Position numbers and translations under genes: made by a program
The notes under the pieces: generated by a model
What the model was told of the DNA's origin: nothing
Database searches by the model: none
Seen by the model: only the letters and a program-made list of their open reading frames with translations
From: Sphingomonas sp. A2-49
GTDB lineage: Bacteria > Pseudomonadota > Alphaproteobacteria > Sphingomonadales > Sphingomonadaceae
Direction: 5' to 3'
DNA length: 64,000 nt
NCBI RefSeq assembly: GCF_025548555.1
Contig: NZ_JAJLPA010000005.1
Location: 107,314-171,313, forward strand
Shown: positions 1 through 8,319 of the stretch, piece by piece
Layout of the letters: each line of letters opens with the position of its first letter
Position numbering within the stretch: the first letter of the stretch is position 1

Positions 1-613
1 GCAGCAGCTGGCTGAGGGCGTGGATGCCGCCCGTCGATGCGCCGATCGCCACCACGTCATAGGCATCGCCCGCCGCCAGCGGACGCGGCGGCGGCAGGCC
101 GGCCGGGTCCTCCGCCACCGGCGGCGGCGGCGGCATCGCGGCGGGATCGTTCAGCCGGTCGAGCTTGTCGATCAACGCGGTGCCGAACGGATTCATGCGT
201 TCGCCGCTGGACGGCTTGAACAGGGTATCGGCGGCGCCGAGCGCCAGCGCCTGGACCGTGGTGGCGGCGCCATCGCTTGCCTGGCCCGACACGATCAGGA
301 CGCGCGCGCCCTGCCCCGCGACGATCAGGTCCGGCAGCGCGGTCAGGCCGTCGACCCCCGGCATCTGCACGTCGAGCAGAACGAAGGCGACGCGTTCGCG
401 CGCCAGAAAGGCGAGCGCGGCAGCCGCCGTGCTGACGCTCGCGGCGACCGTGAAGCGGCCGGTGGCGGCGATGATCCGTTCCATGACGGCGCGCGCGACC
501 GCCGAATCGTCGACGATCAGGATCCGCGACGGCCCGGCGGCCGGCGACGGATCGTCGACCGGGGACGGATCGTCGGATCTGGGGGATGGAAGCGGCCGCG
601 CCACCGGGGGCAC
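1..613 (-). CDS. cheB: CheB-type chemotaxis methylesterase/response regulator, C-terminus cut by window edge
   Basis: The protein would deamidate and demethylate glutamyl residues of chemoreceptors in the cytoplasm, with activity set by phosphorylation from CheA. Reading the minus strand gives an N-terminal receiver domain (ILIVDDSAVAR with the acidic pair, VLLDVQMPG with the phospho-acceptor Asp, and a late FKPSS with the conserved Lys), a proline-rich linker, then the start of the methylesterase domain, VVAIGASTGGIHAL, which holds the nucleophile-type Ser. About 204 codons are visible; most of the catalytic domain lies beyond base 1. I chose a GTG start 7 bases after the cheY stop, preceded by a GGGA-like site; a second in-frame GTG lies three codons later. 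It is the last visible gene of the chpT-cheA-cheW-cheY-cheB run and is probably cotranscribed with it. Confidence 0.88.
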   Translation of the reverse strand, partial: MPPVARPLPSPRSDDPSPVDDPSPAAGPSRILIVDDSAVARAVMERIIAATGRFTVAASVSTAAAALAFLARERVAFVLLDVQMPGVDGLTALPDLIVAGQGARVLIVSGQASDGAATTVQALALGAADTLFKPSSGERMNPFGTALIDKLDRLNDPAAMPPPPPVAEDPAGLPPPRPLAAGDAYDVVAIGASTGGIHALSQLL

Positions 614-620
614 TCCCGTC

Positions 621-986
621 TCAGGCCATGCCGACGATCTGGAGTTTCGATTCCAGCGTGTCGCGGTCGAACGGCTTCATCACATATTCGTCGGCGCCTG
701 CCTCGATCGCGGCGCGGATGTACGCCATGCCGTTTTCGGTCGTGCAGAACACGACCTTGGGCCGGGACGCGATCGTCGATTCGCGCAGCGCGCGCAGGAA
801 ATCCATCCCGCTCATCACCGGCATGTTCCAGTCGAGCAGCACGACGTCGGGTGCGGATGCCATGCAGGCATCCAGCGCCTCGCGGCCATCGCACGCCTCG
901 GTCACGGTGAAATCGAGCGTTTCGAGGATATGGCGAGCGACCTTGCGGATCACTTTCGAGTCGTCGACGACGAGGCAGGTCTTCAT
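621..986 (-). CDS. cheY: Single-domain response regulator CheY
   Basis: A 121-residue stand-alone receiver domain, the usual length for CheY, which carries phosphoryl groups from CheA to the flagellar switch or, in alphaproteobacteria, may act as a phosphate sink. Visible family residues are the acidic pair D8-D9 in CLVVDDS, the phospho-acceptor D52 in VLLDWNMP, T82/T83 in FCTTENG and K104 in VMKPFD. There is no output domain. It lies 63 bases after cheW and 7 bases before cheB, so the three are very likely one operon. The start ATG is the only sensible one. Assignment as CheY rather than a different single-domain regulator rests mainly on the neighbours. Confidence 0.9.
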   Translation of the reverse strand: MKTCLVVDDSKVIRKVARHILETLDFTVTEACDGREALDACMASAPDVVLLDWNMPVMSGMDFLRALRESTIASRPKVVFCTTENGMAYIRAAIEAGADEYVMKPFDRDTLESKLQIVGMA

Positions 987-1049
987 GGATGAACCTTTGT
1001 ACGAGCGGTAATCGCTCCACCGTCATGGCAGGGAAGCGTAAGCGTCGCG

Positions 1050-1475
1050 TTAAGCGGCGAGCGCGGGTTGGGGCACGAGCGCGGCGAGGTCGACGATCAG
1101 CATCGGTTCGCCGTCACGCTCGACCAGCCCGACGCCGACCGTCGCCCAGCCGCGATCCAGCGCCAGTCCGGGCGACAGCGGCTGGCGTTCGAACAGCGCC
1201 ACGTCCTCGAGCGAATCGACCAGGATGGCGTAATGATGGCCGTCGATGCGGGTGATGACCGCCCGCCGCGCGGTGTCGGGCGTCGGGGCGAGGCCCAGCG
1301 CGGTGCCGGTGTCGATCACCGTCACCACCCGGCTGCGCAATGCGACGAGCCCGCGGATCGCGCATTCCGTCCGCGGCACCGCGACGACGTCGGCGATGTC
1401 GACCACCGAATCGACCTGTCCGGTTTCGATCGCAACGCCGCGCCCCGCGATATGGGCGATCAGGAACAATTCCAT
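1050..1475 (-). CDS. cheW: Chemotaxis coupling protein CheW
   Basis: A 141-residue CheW-domain protein, the scaffold that joins CheA to methyl-accepting receptors in the cytoplasmic array. It starts MELFLIAHIAG and runs through the family's alternating beta-strand pattern, including IRGLVALRSRVVTVIDTGTA, which matches the conserved NLRG-type turn and strand of CheW. The start ATG overlaps the cheA stop codon by one base (TGATG), so translation is likely coupled and the stoichiometry with CheA fixed. An overlapping longer reading frame in the same direction through cheA is only a high-GC artefact. The sequence is short but otherwise typical. Confidence 0.9.
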   Translation of the reverse strand: MELFLIAHIAGRGVAIETGQVDSVVDIADVVAVPRTECAIRGLVALRSRVVTVIDTGTALGLAPTPDTARRAVITRIDGHHYAILVDSLEDVALFERQPLSPGLALDRGWATVGVGLVERDGEPMLIVDLAALVPQPALAA

Positions 1476-3778
1476 CAGCGGCCTCCCACCGCATGGGCCA
1501 GCGCGTCGAGCAGCGCAGGCCGGTCGTAGCGATAGACGCTGGCGGGATCGCCGGCCGCCGCCGGATCGGCGCGCTCGCGACGCAGCCGCACCACGGTGCG
1601 CGCCGCATCGGGCGCGACCGCGGCATCGTCCATGACGAGCGCGACGTCGACCGGCGCGCCCTGCGGCGGCCGGGTCACGCAGCGATAGCCCGACGCTTCC
1701 AGCATCGGTCGCAAAAAGGTTTCCATCCAGCCGCTGGCGTCGGCGTGCAGCCAGCACGAGCGCATGCCCGCGGCGGGCCGTTCCTCGCCCGCGAACAGGG
1801 AATGCGCGTCGAGCAGTTCGACCTGTTCGCCGGCGATGACGACGACACCGGCGATCGGTCCCGCGCCGCGCGCCGGCGCGATCTCGGTCGGCAGGTGGAC
1901 GATCTCGATCGGTTCGTGGATCGCATAGGCGATCTCGGTCGCGCCGTCGGTCAGGCGCAGCACCGGAACCTCGTCCCGGTCGCCGATCGGCGCAGCGGAA
2001 TAGAGCGGCACCAGGACGCCGCCGATCGCCATGCGCATCTGTCCGCCGGTCAGGCGGATCGCATCGGTCGCCACGGGCTCGACGCGGTCGATCGCGGCAA
2101 GCGGCATCGCGCGGCGCTGGCCGTCGAGGTCTTCGAACAGCAATGCGGGGATGCCGGCTGCATGCGGGTCGGCGGCGGCCTGCTCGTCCGCAGCGGCGGC
2201 GCGGTGGAAGCGCAGCCCCGCCATCGCCGCGATCCCCGACGCATCGAGCAGCAGCATCGGCAGCCCCGAATCGGGCAGCGTCTGCCCCGCATAGACGCCG
2301 GTCGCCATCACCGCCGGAGCGGCCGGCTTGACCACCAGTTCCTCGGTATCGATCACCCGGTCGATCGCCAGCGCATATTCGCCGTCGCGGGTCGATACGA
2401 TGGCGAGCGTGTCTTCCCCGCCCGCCTCCACGCCCAGCAGGCGGCCGAGCGAGACGAGCGGCAGGCGGCGACCGCGGACGGTCGCGACCTCGGCATCGCC
2501 GACCATGTCGATCCGTACCGATTCGCCGCGGACGCGCAGGATCTCGTCGACCGACTGACGCGCGATCGCGAAACGCTGGCGGCCGACACCGACGACGATC
2601 GTCGACATGATCGACAGCGTCAGCGGCACATGGATGACGATCGTCAGCCCCTTGCCGGGCTGGTTGATGAGGTGGACGCGGCCGCCGATGTGCTCGATGT
2701 TGGCGCGCACCACGTCCATGCCGACGCCCCGCCCCGAGATCGCGGTCACGGTGTCGCGGCTCGACAGGCCGGCGTGGAAGATCAGATCCAGCTGCGCCGC
2801 ATGATCCATCGCGGCGAGTTCGGCCGGGGTATACAGCTGCTGCGTCCGGGCCTTGGCGACCAGCCGCTCGACGTCGATGCCGCGACCGTCGTCGGCGACC
2901 TCGATCAGGATCTGGTTGCCCGATTGCCGCGCGGACACGATCAGGCGCCCCGCCTCGCGCTTGCCGGCCGCCTTGCGGTCCGCCGGCAGTTCGATGCCGT
3001 GGTCGACCGCGTTGCGGATGATGTGGACCAGCGGATCGCGCATCAGCTCGATCATCTCGCGGTCCAGCTCCACGTCGGACCCGTCGATGCTCAGCGCGAC
3101 CTGCTTGCCTAGCTCGCCCGCGGTATCGCGGACCATCCGCGGCAGGGCGGAAAACAGCGCGTCGATCTTTTGCATCCGCGTGCGGGTGACGGTGTCGCGC
3201 ATCTCGGCGACGGTCAGCGACAGGCGCTCCAGCGCCGCCTCGACCAGCGGATCGACCTGTTCGTCGCGCAGCCGGCGGGCGAGCTCGTTGCGCGCCAGCA
3301 CCATTTCCGACATGCCGCTCATCATGCGGTCGAGCAGGTCGACGTTGAGGCGGACCGACCGGCTCGCCGCGCGCGCGATCGCGGTCGACTGCACGGGTGC
3401 CGCGGGCTGCGCGTCCTCGGCGAGCGCGGCGACCAGCAGGTCCTCGCTCGAATCGTCGAGCGCCGCGCCCGAATCGATCGCCTCGACGATCTCGCCGATG
3501 CGGTCGACGATCGCCAGCACGGCATTGACCAGGGCGGTATCGGGCACGCGCTTGCCGTCGCGGACCGCGGCCAGCACGTCCTCGGCAGCGTGGCTGAGCC
3601 GCGCGAGCCGCGGCAGGTCGAGGAAACCGCAGCTGCCCTTCACCGTGTGCACGAAGCGGAAGATCGCATCCAGCCGCGTGCGTTCGGTGGGATCGGCTTC
3701 CCACGCGACGATCTCCCCCGAAAGCGCTTCCAGCGTTTCGCGGGTCTCGGCGATGAATTCCTGCAGCAGGTCGTCCAT
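1475..3778 (-). CDS. cheA: Chemotaxis histidine kinase CheA with a C-terminal receiver-like tail
   Basis: A 767-residue CheA-type kinase. The order is: an HPt domain with the phosphorylated H44 in FVHTVKGSCGF; a dimerisation region at about 140-215; an HATPase domain with the N box around N256 (IIRNAVDHGIE), a G box VADDGRGID near 295 and GRGVGMDVV near 350; a CheW-like regulatory domain from about 400; a second CheW-like stretch around 545-660; and a final 100 residues that resemble a receiver domain that has lost the canonical acidic pair and Lys. There is no obvious P2 CheY/CheB docking domain. It is preceded by chpT (about 90 bases away) and coupled by overlap to cheW. It would autophosphorylate and pass phosphate to CheY and CheB. 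Whether it drives flagellar motion or another output cannot be told from the sequence. Confidence 0.93.
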   Translation of the reverse strand: MDDLLQEFIAETRETLEALSGEIVAWEADPTERTRLDAIFRFVHTVKGSCGFLDLPRLARLSHAAEDVLAAVRDGKRVPDTALVNAVLAIVDRIGEIVEAIDSGAALDDSSEDLLVAALAEDAQPAAPVQSTAIARAASRSVRLNVDLLDRMMSGMSEMVLARNELARRLRDEQVDPLVEAALERLSLTVAEMRDTVTRTRMQKIDALFSALPRMVRDTAGELGKQVALSIDGSDVELDREMIELMRDPLVHIIRNAVDHGIELPADRKAAGKREAGRLIVSARQSGNQILIEVADDGRGIDVERLVAKARTQQLYTPAELAAMDHAAQLDLIFHAGLSSRDTVTAISGRGVGMDVVRANIEHIGGRVHLINQPGKGLTIVIHVPLTLSIMSTIVVGVGRQRFAIARQSVDEILRVRGESVRIDMVGDAEVATVRGRRLPLVSLGRLLGVEAGGEDTLAIVSTRDGEYALAIDRVIDTEELVVKPAAPAVMATGVYAGQTLPDSGLPMLLLDASGIAAMAGLRFHRAAAADEQAAADPHAAGIPALLFEDLDGQRRAMPLAAIDRVEPVATDAIRLTGGQMRMAIGGVLVPLYSAAPIGDRDEVPVLRLTDGATEIAYAIHEPIEIVHLPTEIAPARGAGPIAGVVVIAGEQVELLDAHSLFAGEERPAAGMRSCWLHADASGWMETFLRPMLEASGYRCVTRPPQGAPVDVALVMDDAAVAPDAARTVVRLRRERADPAAAGDPASVYRYDRPALLDALAHAVGGR

Positions 3779-3867
3779 GGGCCCCCGGATGTTACGGCGG
3801 GGTCATGCGGCAGCAGGGGTTAAGGGGCCGTTTACTGGCCAGCGGCCGAACGCGAAGGGTCGGCGCG

Positions 3868-4512
3868 TCAGCCCGCGTTGAACACCGCGCCGAAGATCAT
3901 CACGTCCGCGGCCGGTTCGCTGATCTGCACCGCGCCGCCCGCCTGCGCCGCGAGCGTGTGGACCAGATAGGCCGCGGCCGCGCGCGGCGTCACCCCGCCC
4001 TCGCCCTCGCCCTCGGTCAGCGTCCGGCGCAATTCGGGGTCGAGGATGATCCGCGGCCCCTCGATCTTCACGACGATCTCGAGCTGGCCGCCGTTTTCCT
4101 CGCCGCCGACGTCGAGCGTGCCGCCGCGCACCAGCGCCTCGCTCGCGATCATCGCGAGGTTGAGCATGACCTTCAGCGCCGTCTTCGGCAGCGTCTCCGC
4201 CTCGACCCACCAGTTGAAGGTCGTGCGCTTGTTGTCGACGAGCAGCCCGTCGATCGCCGATTTCGCCTCGCGACTGTCGACGCGTTCGCCGAAGCCGCCC
4301 GCCGCGCCGAACGCCAGGCGAAAGAACTTCAGCTTGTTCGCCGACGCGCGCGCGCTTTCGCTGAGCAGCTGGAAGACGCGCGCCCGCATCTCCGGGTCGG
4401 TTTCGTCACCGAGCAGTTCCAGCCCGTTGTTGAGCGCGCCGACCGGCGACAACAGGTCATGGCACAGCCGCGAACAGAGCAGGCTGGCGAAATCGACCGG
4501 GCTGACGGACAT
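3868..4512 (-). CDS. chpT: ChpT-type histidine phosphotransferase
   Basis: A 214-residue protein of the alphaproteobacterial ChpT family, which folds like a histidine-kinase dimerisation/ATPase core but relays phosphate instead of binding ATP. The phosphorylated His is H18 in SRLCHDLLSPVGALNNG; the following helices and a degenerate ATPase-like domain (GLLVDNKRTTFNW, then VMLNLAMIASEAL) fit the family. In Caulobacter, ChpT passes phosphate from CckA to CtrA and CpdR in cell-cycle control. Here it sits directly upstream of cheA on the same strand, a placement that hints at a link between the chemotaxis cluster and cell-cycle or motility control, but this is inference. The length is about normal and the start ATG is unambiguous. 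Confidence 0.87.
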   Translation of the reverse strand: MSVSPVDFASLLCSRLCHDLLSPVGALNNGLELLGDETDPEMRARVFQLLSESARASANKLKFFRLAFGAAGGFGERVDSREAKSAIDGLLVDNKRTTFNWWVEAETLPKTALKVMLNLAMIASEALVRGGTLDVGGEENGGQLEIVVKIEGPRIILDPELRRTLTEGEGEGGVTPRAAAAYLVHTLAAQAGGAVQISEPAADVMIFGAVFNAG

Positions 4513-4603
4513 GCAAATCCCCTGAATTCGTAAGCAACGTGCTTGCCGGCCCTGCTGTGGCCGAGCCGAATCGCGGTTGCAAGGCCGGCGGTCTCCGCCG
4601 GGC

Positions 4604-5008
4604 TCAAGTTGCGGTGTCGAGCGGGACCGGGTCGAACCGCCCTTCGACCGTGCCGTGCGCGACCGCGCGCCAGCCGCGCACCGTGCCCGCCGCCGCGATC
4701 AGCCACAGGCTGCCGTCGGCGACCGCCGCCGCCGCATCGCGCGGCGACGGCGTCGCCCGTCCGGTGGGATGGGAATGATAATGGCCGACCATCGCCGGCC
4801 CGCCCGCCCGGGCGCCGCGATGCGCGGCGAACAGCGCCGCCGGATCGAGTTCGAACCGTCGCGCCGGATCGGCCGCGACGTTGCGGCACGGGCGTATCGC
4901 GAGGATCGCGTCCGCCGATCCGAACAGCAGGCCGCACACCTCCGCCCGTGGCGACGCCGCCGCCTCGCGGAGGATACGGGCGATCAGGTCGCTTGCAATC
5001 GTCACCAT
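4604..5008 (-). CDS. JAMM/Mov34-MPN family metalloprotease-like protein
   Basis: A protein of about 134 residues with the JAMM zinc motif: an upstream Glu in RAEVCGLLFG and the H-x-H-x7-S-x2-D signature in HYHSHPTGRATPSPRDA. Members are zinc isopeptidases or proteases; bacterial stand-alone forms include enzymes that trim ubiquitin-like or sulfur-carrier proteins. No carrier protein, E1-like or cysteine metabolism gene is adjacent, so the substrate is unknown. I chose ATG at 5008 because an AGGGA site lies about 10 bases upstream; a GTG nine bases earlier would leave no room for that site. It is divergent from the pseudouridine synthase with only about 20 bases between the starts, so their promoters must overlap or extend into the genes. 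Confidence 0.78.
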   Translation of the reverse strand: MVTIASDLIARILREAAASPRAEVCGLLFGSADAILAIRPCRNVAADPARRFELDPAALFAAHRGARAGGPAMVGHYHSHPTGRATPSPRDAAAAVADGSLWLIAAAGTVRGWRAVAHGTVEGRFDPVPLDTAT

Positions 5009-5028
5009 GATGCCCACATCCCTAGGCC

Positions 5029-5976
5029 ATGGACCGGGGGGTTTCCATCATCGACGCGACGATCGCGGCCAGTGCGGACGGCTGGCGGCTGGATCGTGCG
5101 CTGGCCGATGCCGTGCCGACGCTGTCGCGCGAGCGGTTGAAGGTGCTGATCGCCAGCGGAGCGGTGACGCGCGATGGCCAGATGGTGCGCGATGCGGCGA
5201 AGAAGGCGGCGGCGGGCGACCGGTTCGCGGTGACGGTGCCGATCCCGACGCTGCCGCACAACGTGGCGCAGGATATCCCGCTCGTCATCGCCTATGAGGA
5301 CGAACATCTGATCGTCATCGACAAGCCCGCGGGCCTCGTCGTCCATCCCGCCGCGGGCAACCTCGACGGCACGCTCGTCAACGCGTTGCTGCACCATTGC
5401 CGGGGCAGCCTGTCGGGCATCGGCGGCGTGGCGCGGCCGGGCATCGTCCACCGCATCGACAAGGACACGTCGGGGCTGATGGTCGCGGCCAAGACCGACC
5501 GCGCGCACGAAGGGCTCGCCCGGCAGTTCCACGACCACAGCATCGATCGCCGCTACCGCGCGATCGTCGGCGGCGTCCCGCGCCCGGCGGAAGGCAAGGT
5601 CGATGCGCCGCTCGCCCGCTCCCCCGCCAATCGCAAGAAGATCGCGATCGTGCCCGGCGGCAAGCGCGCGGTGACGCATTTCCGGACGATGGAGCGGCTG
5701 CGCGACGCCGCGCTGGTCGAATGCCGGCTGGAAACCGGCCGGACGCATCAGGTGCGCGTGCACATGGCGTCGATCGGCCACGCCTTGCTGGGCGACCCGG
5801 TCTATGGTAGAACAAAAGGTGCTCAGAAAGCATTGCTCGAAACCCTGGGTTTCCGGCGGCAGGCCTTGCACGCCGCGCATCTGGGGTTCATCCATCCGGT
5901 GAAAAGCACCGCTTTGGCGTTCGAAAGCGATATGCCTGCCGACATGCAGGAACTGTTCACCGAGCTTCACGTATAG
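5029..5976 (+). CDS. rluD: RluA/RluD-family 23S rRNA pseudouridine synthase
   Basis: A 315-residue enzyme with an N-terminal S4-like RNA-binding region (WRLDRALADAVPTLSRERLK) and the RluA-type catalytic core. The catalytic Asp lies in HRIDKDTSGLMV; IVIDKPAGLVVHP and ETGRTHQVRVHM are further family landmarks. RluD makes pseudouridines in helix 69 of 23S rRNA. The gene lies 77 bases upstream of rpoH in the same direction, a gene order often seen in alphaproteobacteria, which supports calling it RluD rather than another RluA paralogue. The start is the first ATG of the frame; no strong ribosome site is seen. Confidence 0.86.
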   Translation: MDRGVSIIDATIAASADGWRLDRALADAVPTLSRERLKVLIASGAVTRDGQMVRDAAKKAAAGDRFAVTVPIPTLPHNVAQDIPLVIAYEDEHLIVIDKPAGLVVHPAAGNLDGTLVNALLHHCRGSLSGIGGVARPGIVHRIDKDTSGLMVAAKTDRAHEGLARQFHDHSIDRRYRAIVGGVPRPAEGKVDAPLARSPANRKKIAIVPGGKRAVTHFRTMERLRDAALVECRLETGRTHQVRVHMASIGHALLGDPVYGRTKGAQKALLETLGFRRQALHAAHLGFIHPVKSTALAFESDMPADMQELFTELHV

Positions 5977-6053
5977 GTTCGAGCCGTTCGTCACCGCCCG
6001 TTCGCCATTCCGGGGCGGGACGAATGCCTCCGCAAGACAAGGGAGATCAGATC

Positions 6054-6956
6054 ATGGCAGCCCGCAGCAACGTCCCCGCGACGATTCCTGCCCTCGGCGG
6101 GGAGCAGAGCCTCAACCGCTACCTGTCCGAGATCAAGAAATTCCCGATCCTGCAACCCGAGCAGGAATATATGCTCGCCAAGCGCTTCCAGGAGCATGGC
6201 GATACCGACGCGGCGGCGCAGCTCGTCACCAGCCACCTGCGCCTCGTCGCCAAGATCGCGATGGGTTATCGCGGCTACGGCCTGCCGACGTCCGAGCTGA
6301 TCTCGGAGGGCAACATCGGCCTGATGCAGGGCGTCAAGAAGTTCGAGCCCGATCGCGGCTTCCGCCTTGCCACCTATGCGATGTGGTGGATCCGCGCATC
6401 GATCCAGGAATATATCCTGCGGTCGTGGAGCCTCGTGAAGATGGGCACCACCGCGGCGCAGAAGAAGCTGTTCTTCAACCTGCGGCGGATGAAGTCGAAG
6501 CTCGACGCGTTCGAGGACGGCGACCTGCGCCCAGAGCACATCACCAAGATCGCCACCGACCTGGGCGTCGCCGAAAGCGACGTGGTCAGCATGAACCGGC
6601 GCATGGCGATGGGCGGCGACACCTCGCTCAACGTCTCGATGCGCGAGGATGGCGAGGGGCAGTGGCAGGACTGGCTGCAGGACGACGCACCGTTGCAGGA
6701 CAGCGTCGTCGCCGAGGCGCAGGAAGCCGACGTCCGCCACGGCATGCTGGTGTCGGCGATGGACGACCTCAACGACCGCGAGAAGCATATCCTGACCGAA
6801 CGGCGGCTGACCGACGATCCCAAGACGCTCGAGGAACTGAGCCAGGTCTATGGCGTCAGCCGCGAACGCGTTCGCCAGATCGAGGTGCGCGCGTTCGAGA
6901 AGCTGCAAAAGGCGATGATGCGCATCGCCGGCGAAAAGCGGCTGCTCGCGGCCTGA
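6054..6956 (+). CDS. rpoH: Heat-shock sigma factor RpoH (sigma-32)
   Basis: A 300-residue group 3 sigma factor that directs RNA polymerase to heat-shock promoters. Region 1.2/2.1 starts LNRYLSEIKKFPIL; region 2 contains LISEGNIGLMQGVKKFEP and the strongly conserved FRLATYAMWWIRASIQEYI; region 4.2 has the helix-turn-helix LEELSQVYGVSRERVRQIE. The RpoH-specific segment is present around residues 135-150 (AQKKLFFNLRRMKSKL). The ATG at 6054 is preferred over one ten codons earlier because AAGGGAG lies 8 bases upstream. The stop codon is followed after one base by the GTG of the flavin oxidase, so the two are probably co-translated. Confidence 0.95.
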   Translation: MAARSNVPATIPALGGEQSLNRYLSEIKKFPILQPEQEYMLAKRFQEHGDTDAAAQLVTSHLRLVAKIAMGYRGYGLPTSELISEGNIGLMQGVKKFEPDRGFRLATYAMWWIRASIQEYILRSWSLVKMGTTAAQKKLFFNLRRMKSKLDAFEDGDLRPEHITKIATDLGVAESDVVSMNRRMAMGGDTSLNVSMREDGEGQWQDWLQDDAPLQDSVVAEAQEADVRHGMLVSAMDDLNDREKHILTERRLTDDPKTLEELSQVYGVSRERVRQIEVRAFEKLQKAMMRIAGEKRLLAA

Positions 6957-6957
6957 C

Positions 6958-8310
6958 GTGGCCGGCACCGTCGTCATCGGCGGCGGTGCGGCCGGCGTAG
7001 CCGCCGCGCGGCGGCTGCACGATGCCGGTGCCGACGCCCTGCTGGTCGAGGCAGGCGACCGGCTCGGTGGACGCGCGTTCAGCCTGTCGCTGCCGGCGCT
7101 GGCTGCCGGCCGGGTGGAGGCACCGGCGCTTCCCGGCGCAGCGAGGGGTGCCGGCGCCGCGGGGCCGGGCTTTCAACGCGCCGACGGCGACGCCCTGCGA
7201 TCGGTGGCCCAGCGTTTTCCCGCCCCAGCGGTGGTCGACGCCGGGTGCGGCTGGCTCCATTCCGCGGGGCGCAACCCGTGGACCGCGATCGCGGAGCGCG
7301 ACGGCTTCGCGATCGACCGGTCCTCGCCCAACTGGGGTGTGCAATGGCGCGACCTCGGCTTTCCGCCGGACCGCAAGGCCGCGCTCGCCGATGCCTATGC
7401 GCGGTTCGAGTGCGCCGCACATGCCGCGCTCGACGGCCCGGACCGGCCGCTGTCCGATTTCGTGCCCGCGGACGATCCGTGGCGGCCGATGATCGATGCT
7501 ATCTCCGGCTATGCCAACGGCGCGCCGCTCGACCGCGTGTCGCTGCACGACTGGGCGGCCTATGAGCATGCCGCGACCGACGACAATTGGGCGCTGCCCG
7601 CCGGTTACGGCACGCTGGTGGCGCATCATGCCGCGGGCGTCGCCGTCCGCTTGAACACCGCGGTCACCCATGTCGACCATCGCGGCCGCGTGCTGCGCCT
7701 GACTACCGCGGCCGGCACGATCGAGGCGGATCGCATCGTTCTTGCGCTGCCGACCACCGCCTATGCCGCGCTGACCTTCGACCCGCCGCTGCCCGACAAG
7801 CAGGCCGCCGCCGCCGCGCTGCCGCTCGGCATCGCCGACAAGGTGTTCCTGGCGGTCGACCGACCCGAATGGCCGGCGCATGCGCATCTGACCGGCAAGC
7901 CCGACAGCGCCTGTACCGCCAGCCACCGCCTGTCCCCCTTCGGCCTGCCGATCGTCGAGAGTTTTTTCGGCGGCGCGTGTGCGGAAGCGATGCCCGACGC
8001 GCGCGCGGCGACGGACTTCGCGCTGGGCGAACTCGTCGCGCTGCTGGGGTCGTCCTGGGCCGCGCGCCTCACCCCGCTCGGCGCGACGCACTGGCGCGCC
8101 GCGCCGTTCATCCACGGCAGCTACAGCCATGCCCGCGTCGGCCACGCCCCGGCGCGCACGGCGCTGGCCGCCCCGGTCGACCAGCGCCTGTTCTTCGCGG
8201 GCGAGGCGTGTTCGCCGCACGACTTTTCGACCGCGCACGGTGCCTATGCGACCGGGATCGCCGCCGCCGACGCGATCCTGGGCTTGCTGGCGACGCCGCC
8301 GCGCCCGTAA
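6958..8310 (+). CDS. FAD-dependent amine oxidase-family protein
   Basis: A 450-residue flavoprotein. The N-terminus VVIGGGAAGVAAARRL is a dinucleotide-binding GxGxxG fold followed by an acidic strand end and GDRLGGRAFSL, as in monoamine-oxidase and phytoene-desaturase relatives; near the C-terminus RLFFAGEACSPHDFSTAHGAYATG is the typical FAD-contacting segment. The substrate is unknown. The start is GTG, one base after the rpoH stop, with rpoH itself providing the ribosome traffic. mtgA begins 9 bases after its stop. The three genes thus look like one transcript, which may put this oxidase under heat-shock sigma autoregulation; that is inference. Confidence 0.83.
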   Translation: MAGTVVIGGGAAGVAAARRLHDAGADALLVEAGDRLGGRAFSLSLPALAAGRVEAPALPGAARGAGAAGPGFQRADGDALRSVAQRFPAPAVVDAGCGWLHSAGRNPWTAIAERDGFAIDRSSPNWGVQWRDLGFPPDRKAALADAYARFECAAHAALDGPDRPLSDFVPADDPWRPMIDAISGYANGAPLDRVSLHDWAAYEHAATDDNWALPAGYGTLVAHHAAGVAVRLNTAVTHVDHRGRVLRLTTAAGTIEADRIVLALPTTAYAALTFDPPLPDKQAAAAALPLGIADKVFLAVDRPEWPAHAHLTGKPDSACTASHRLSPFGLPIVESFFGGACAEAMPDARAATDFALGELVALLGSSWAARLTPLGATHWRAAPFIHGSYSHARVGHAPARTALAAPVDQRLFFAGEACSPHDFSTAHGAYATGIAAADAILGLLATPPRP

Positions 8311-8319
8311 GAGGCGGCG

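Noticed and set aside
1050..3704. 884-codon minus-strand open frame over cheA and cheW
   Set aside because: It is CheW in frame at its end, preceded by a long Arg/Gly-rich shadow of cheA. The CheA frame has all kinase motifs.
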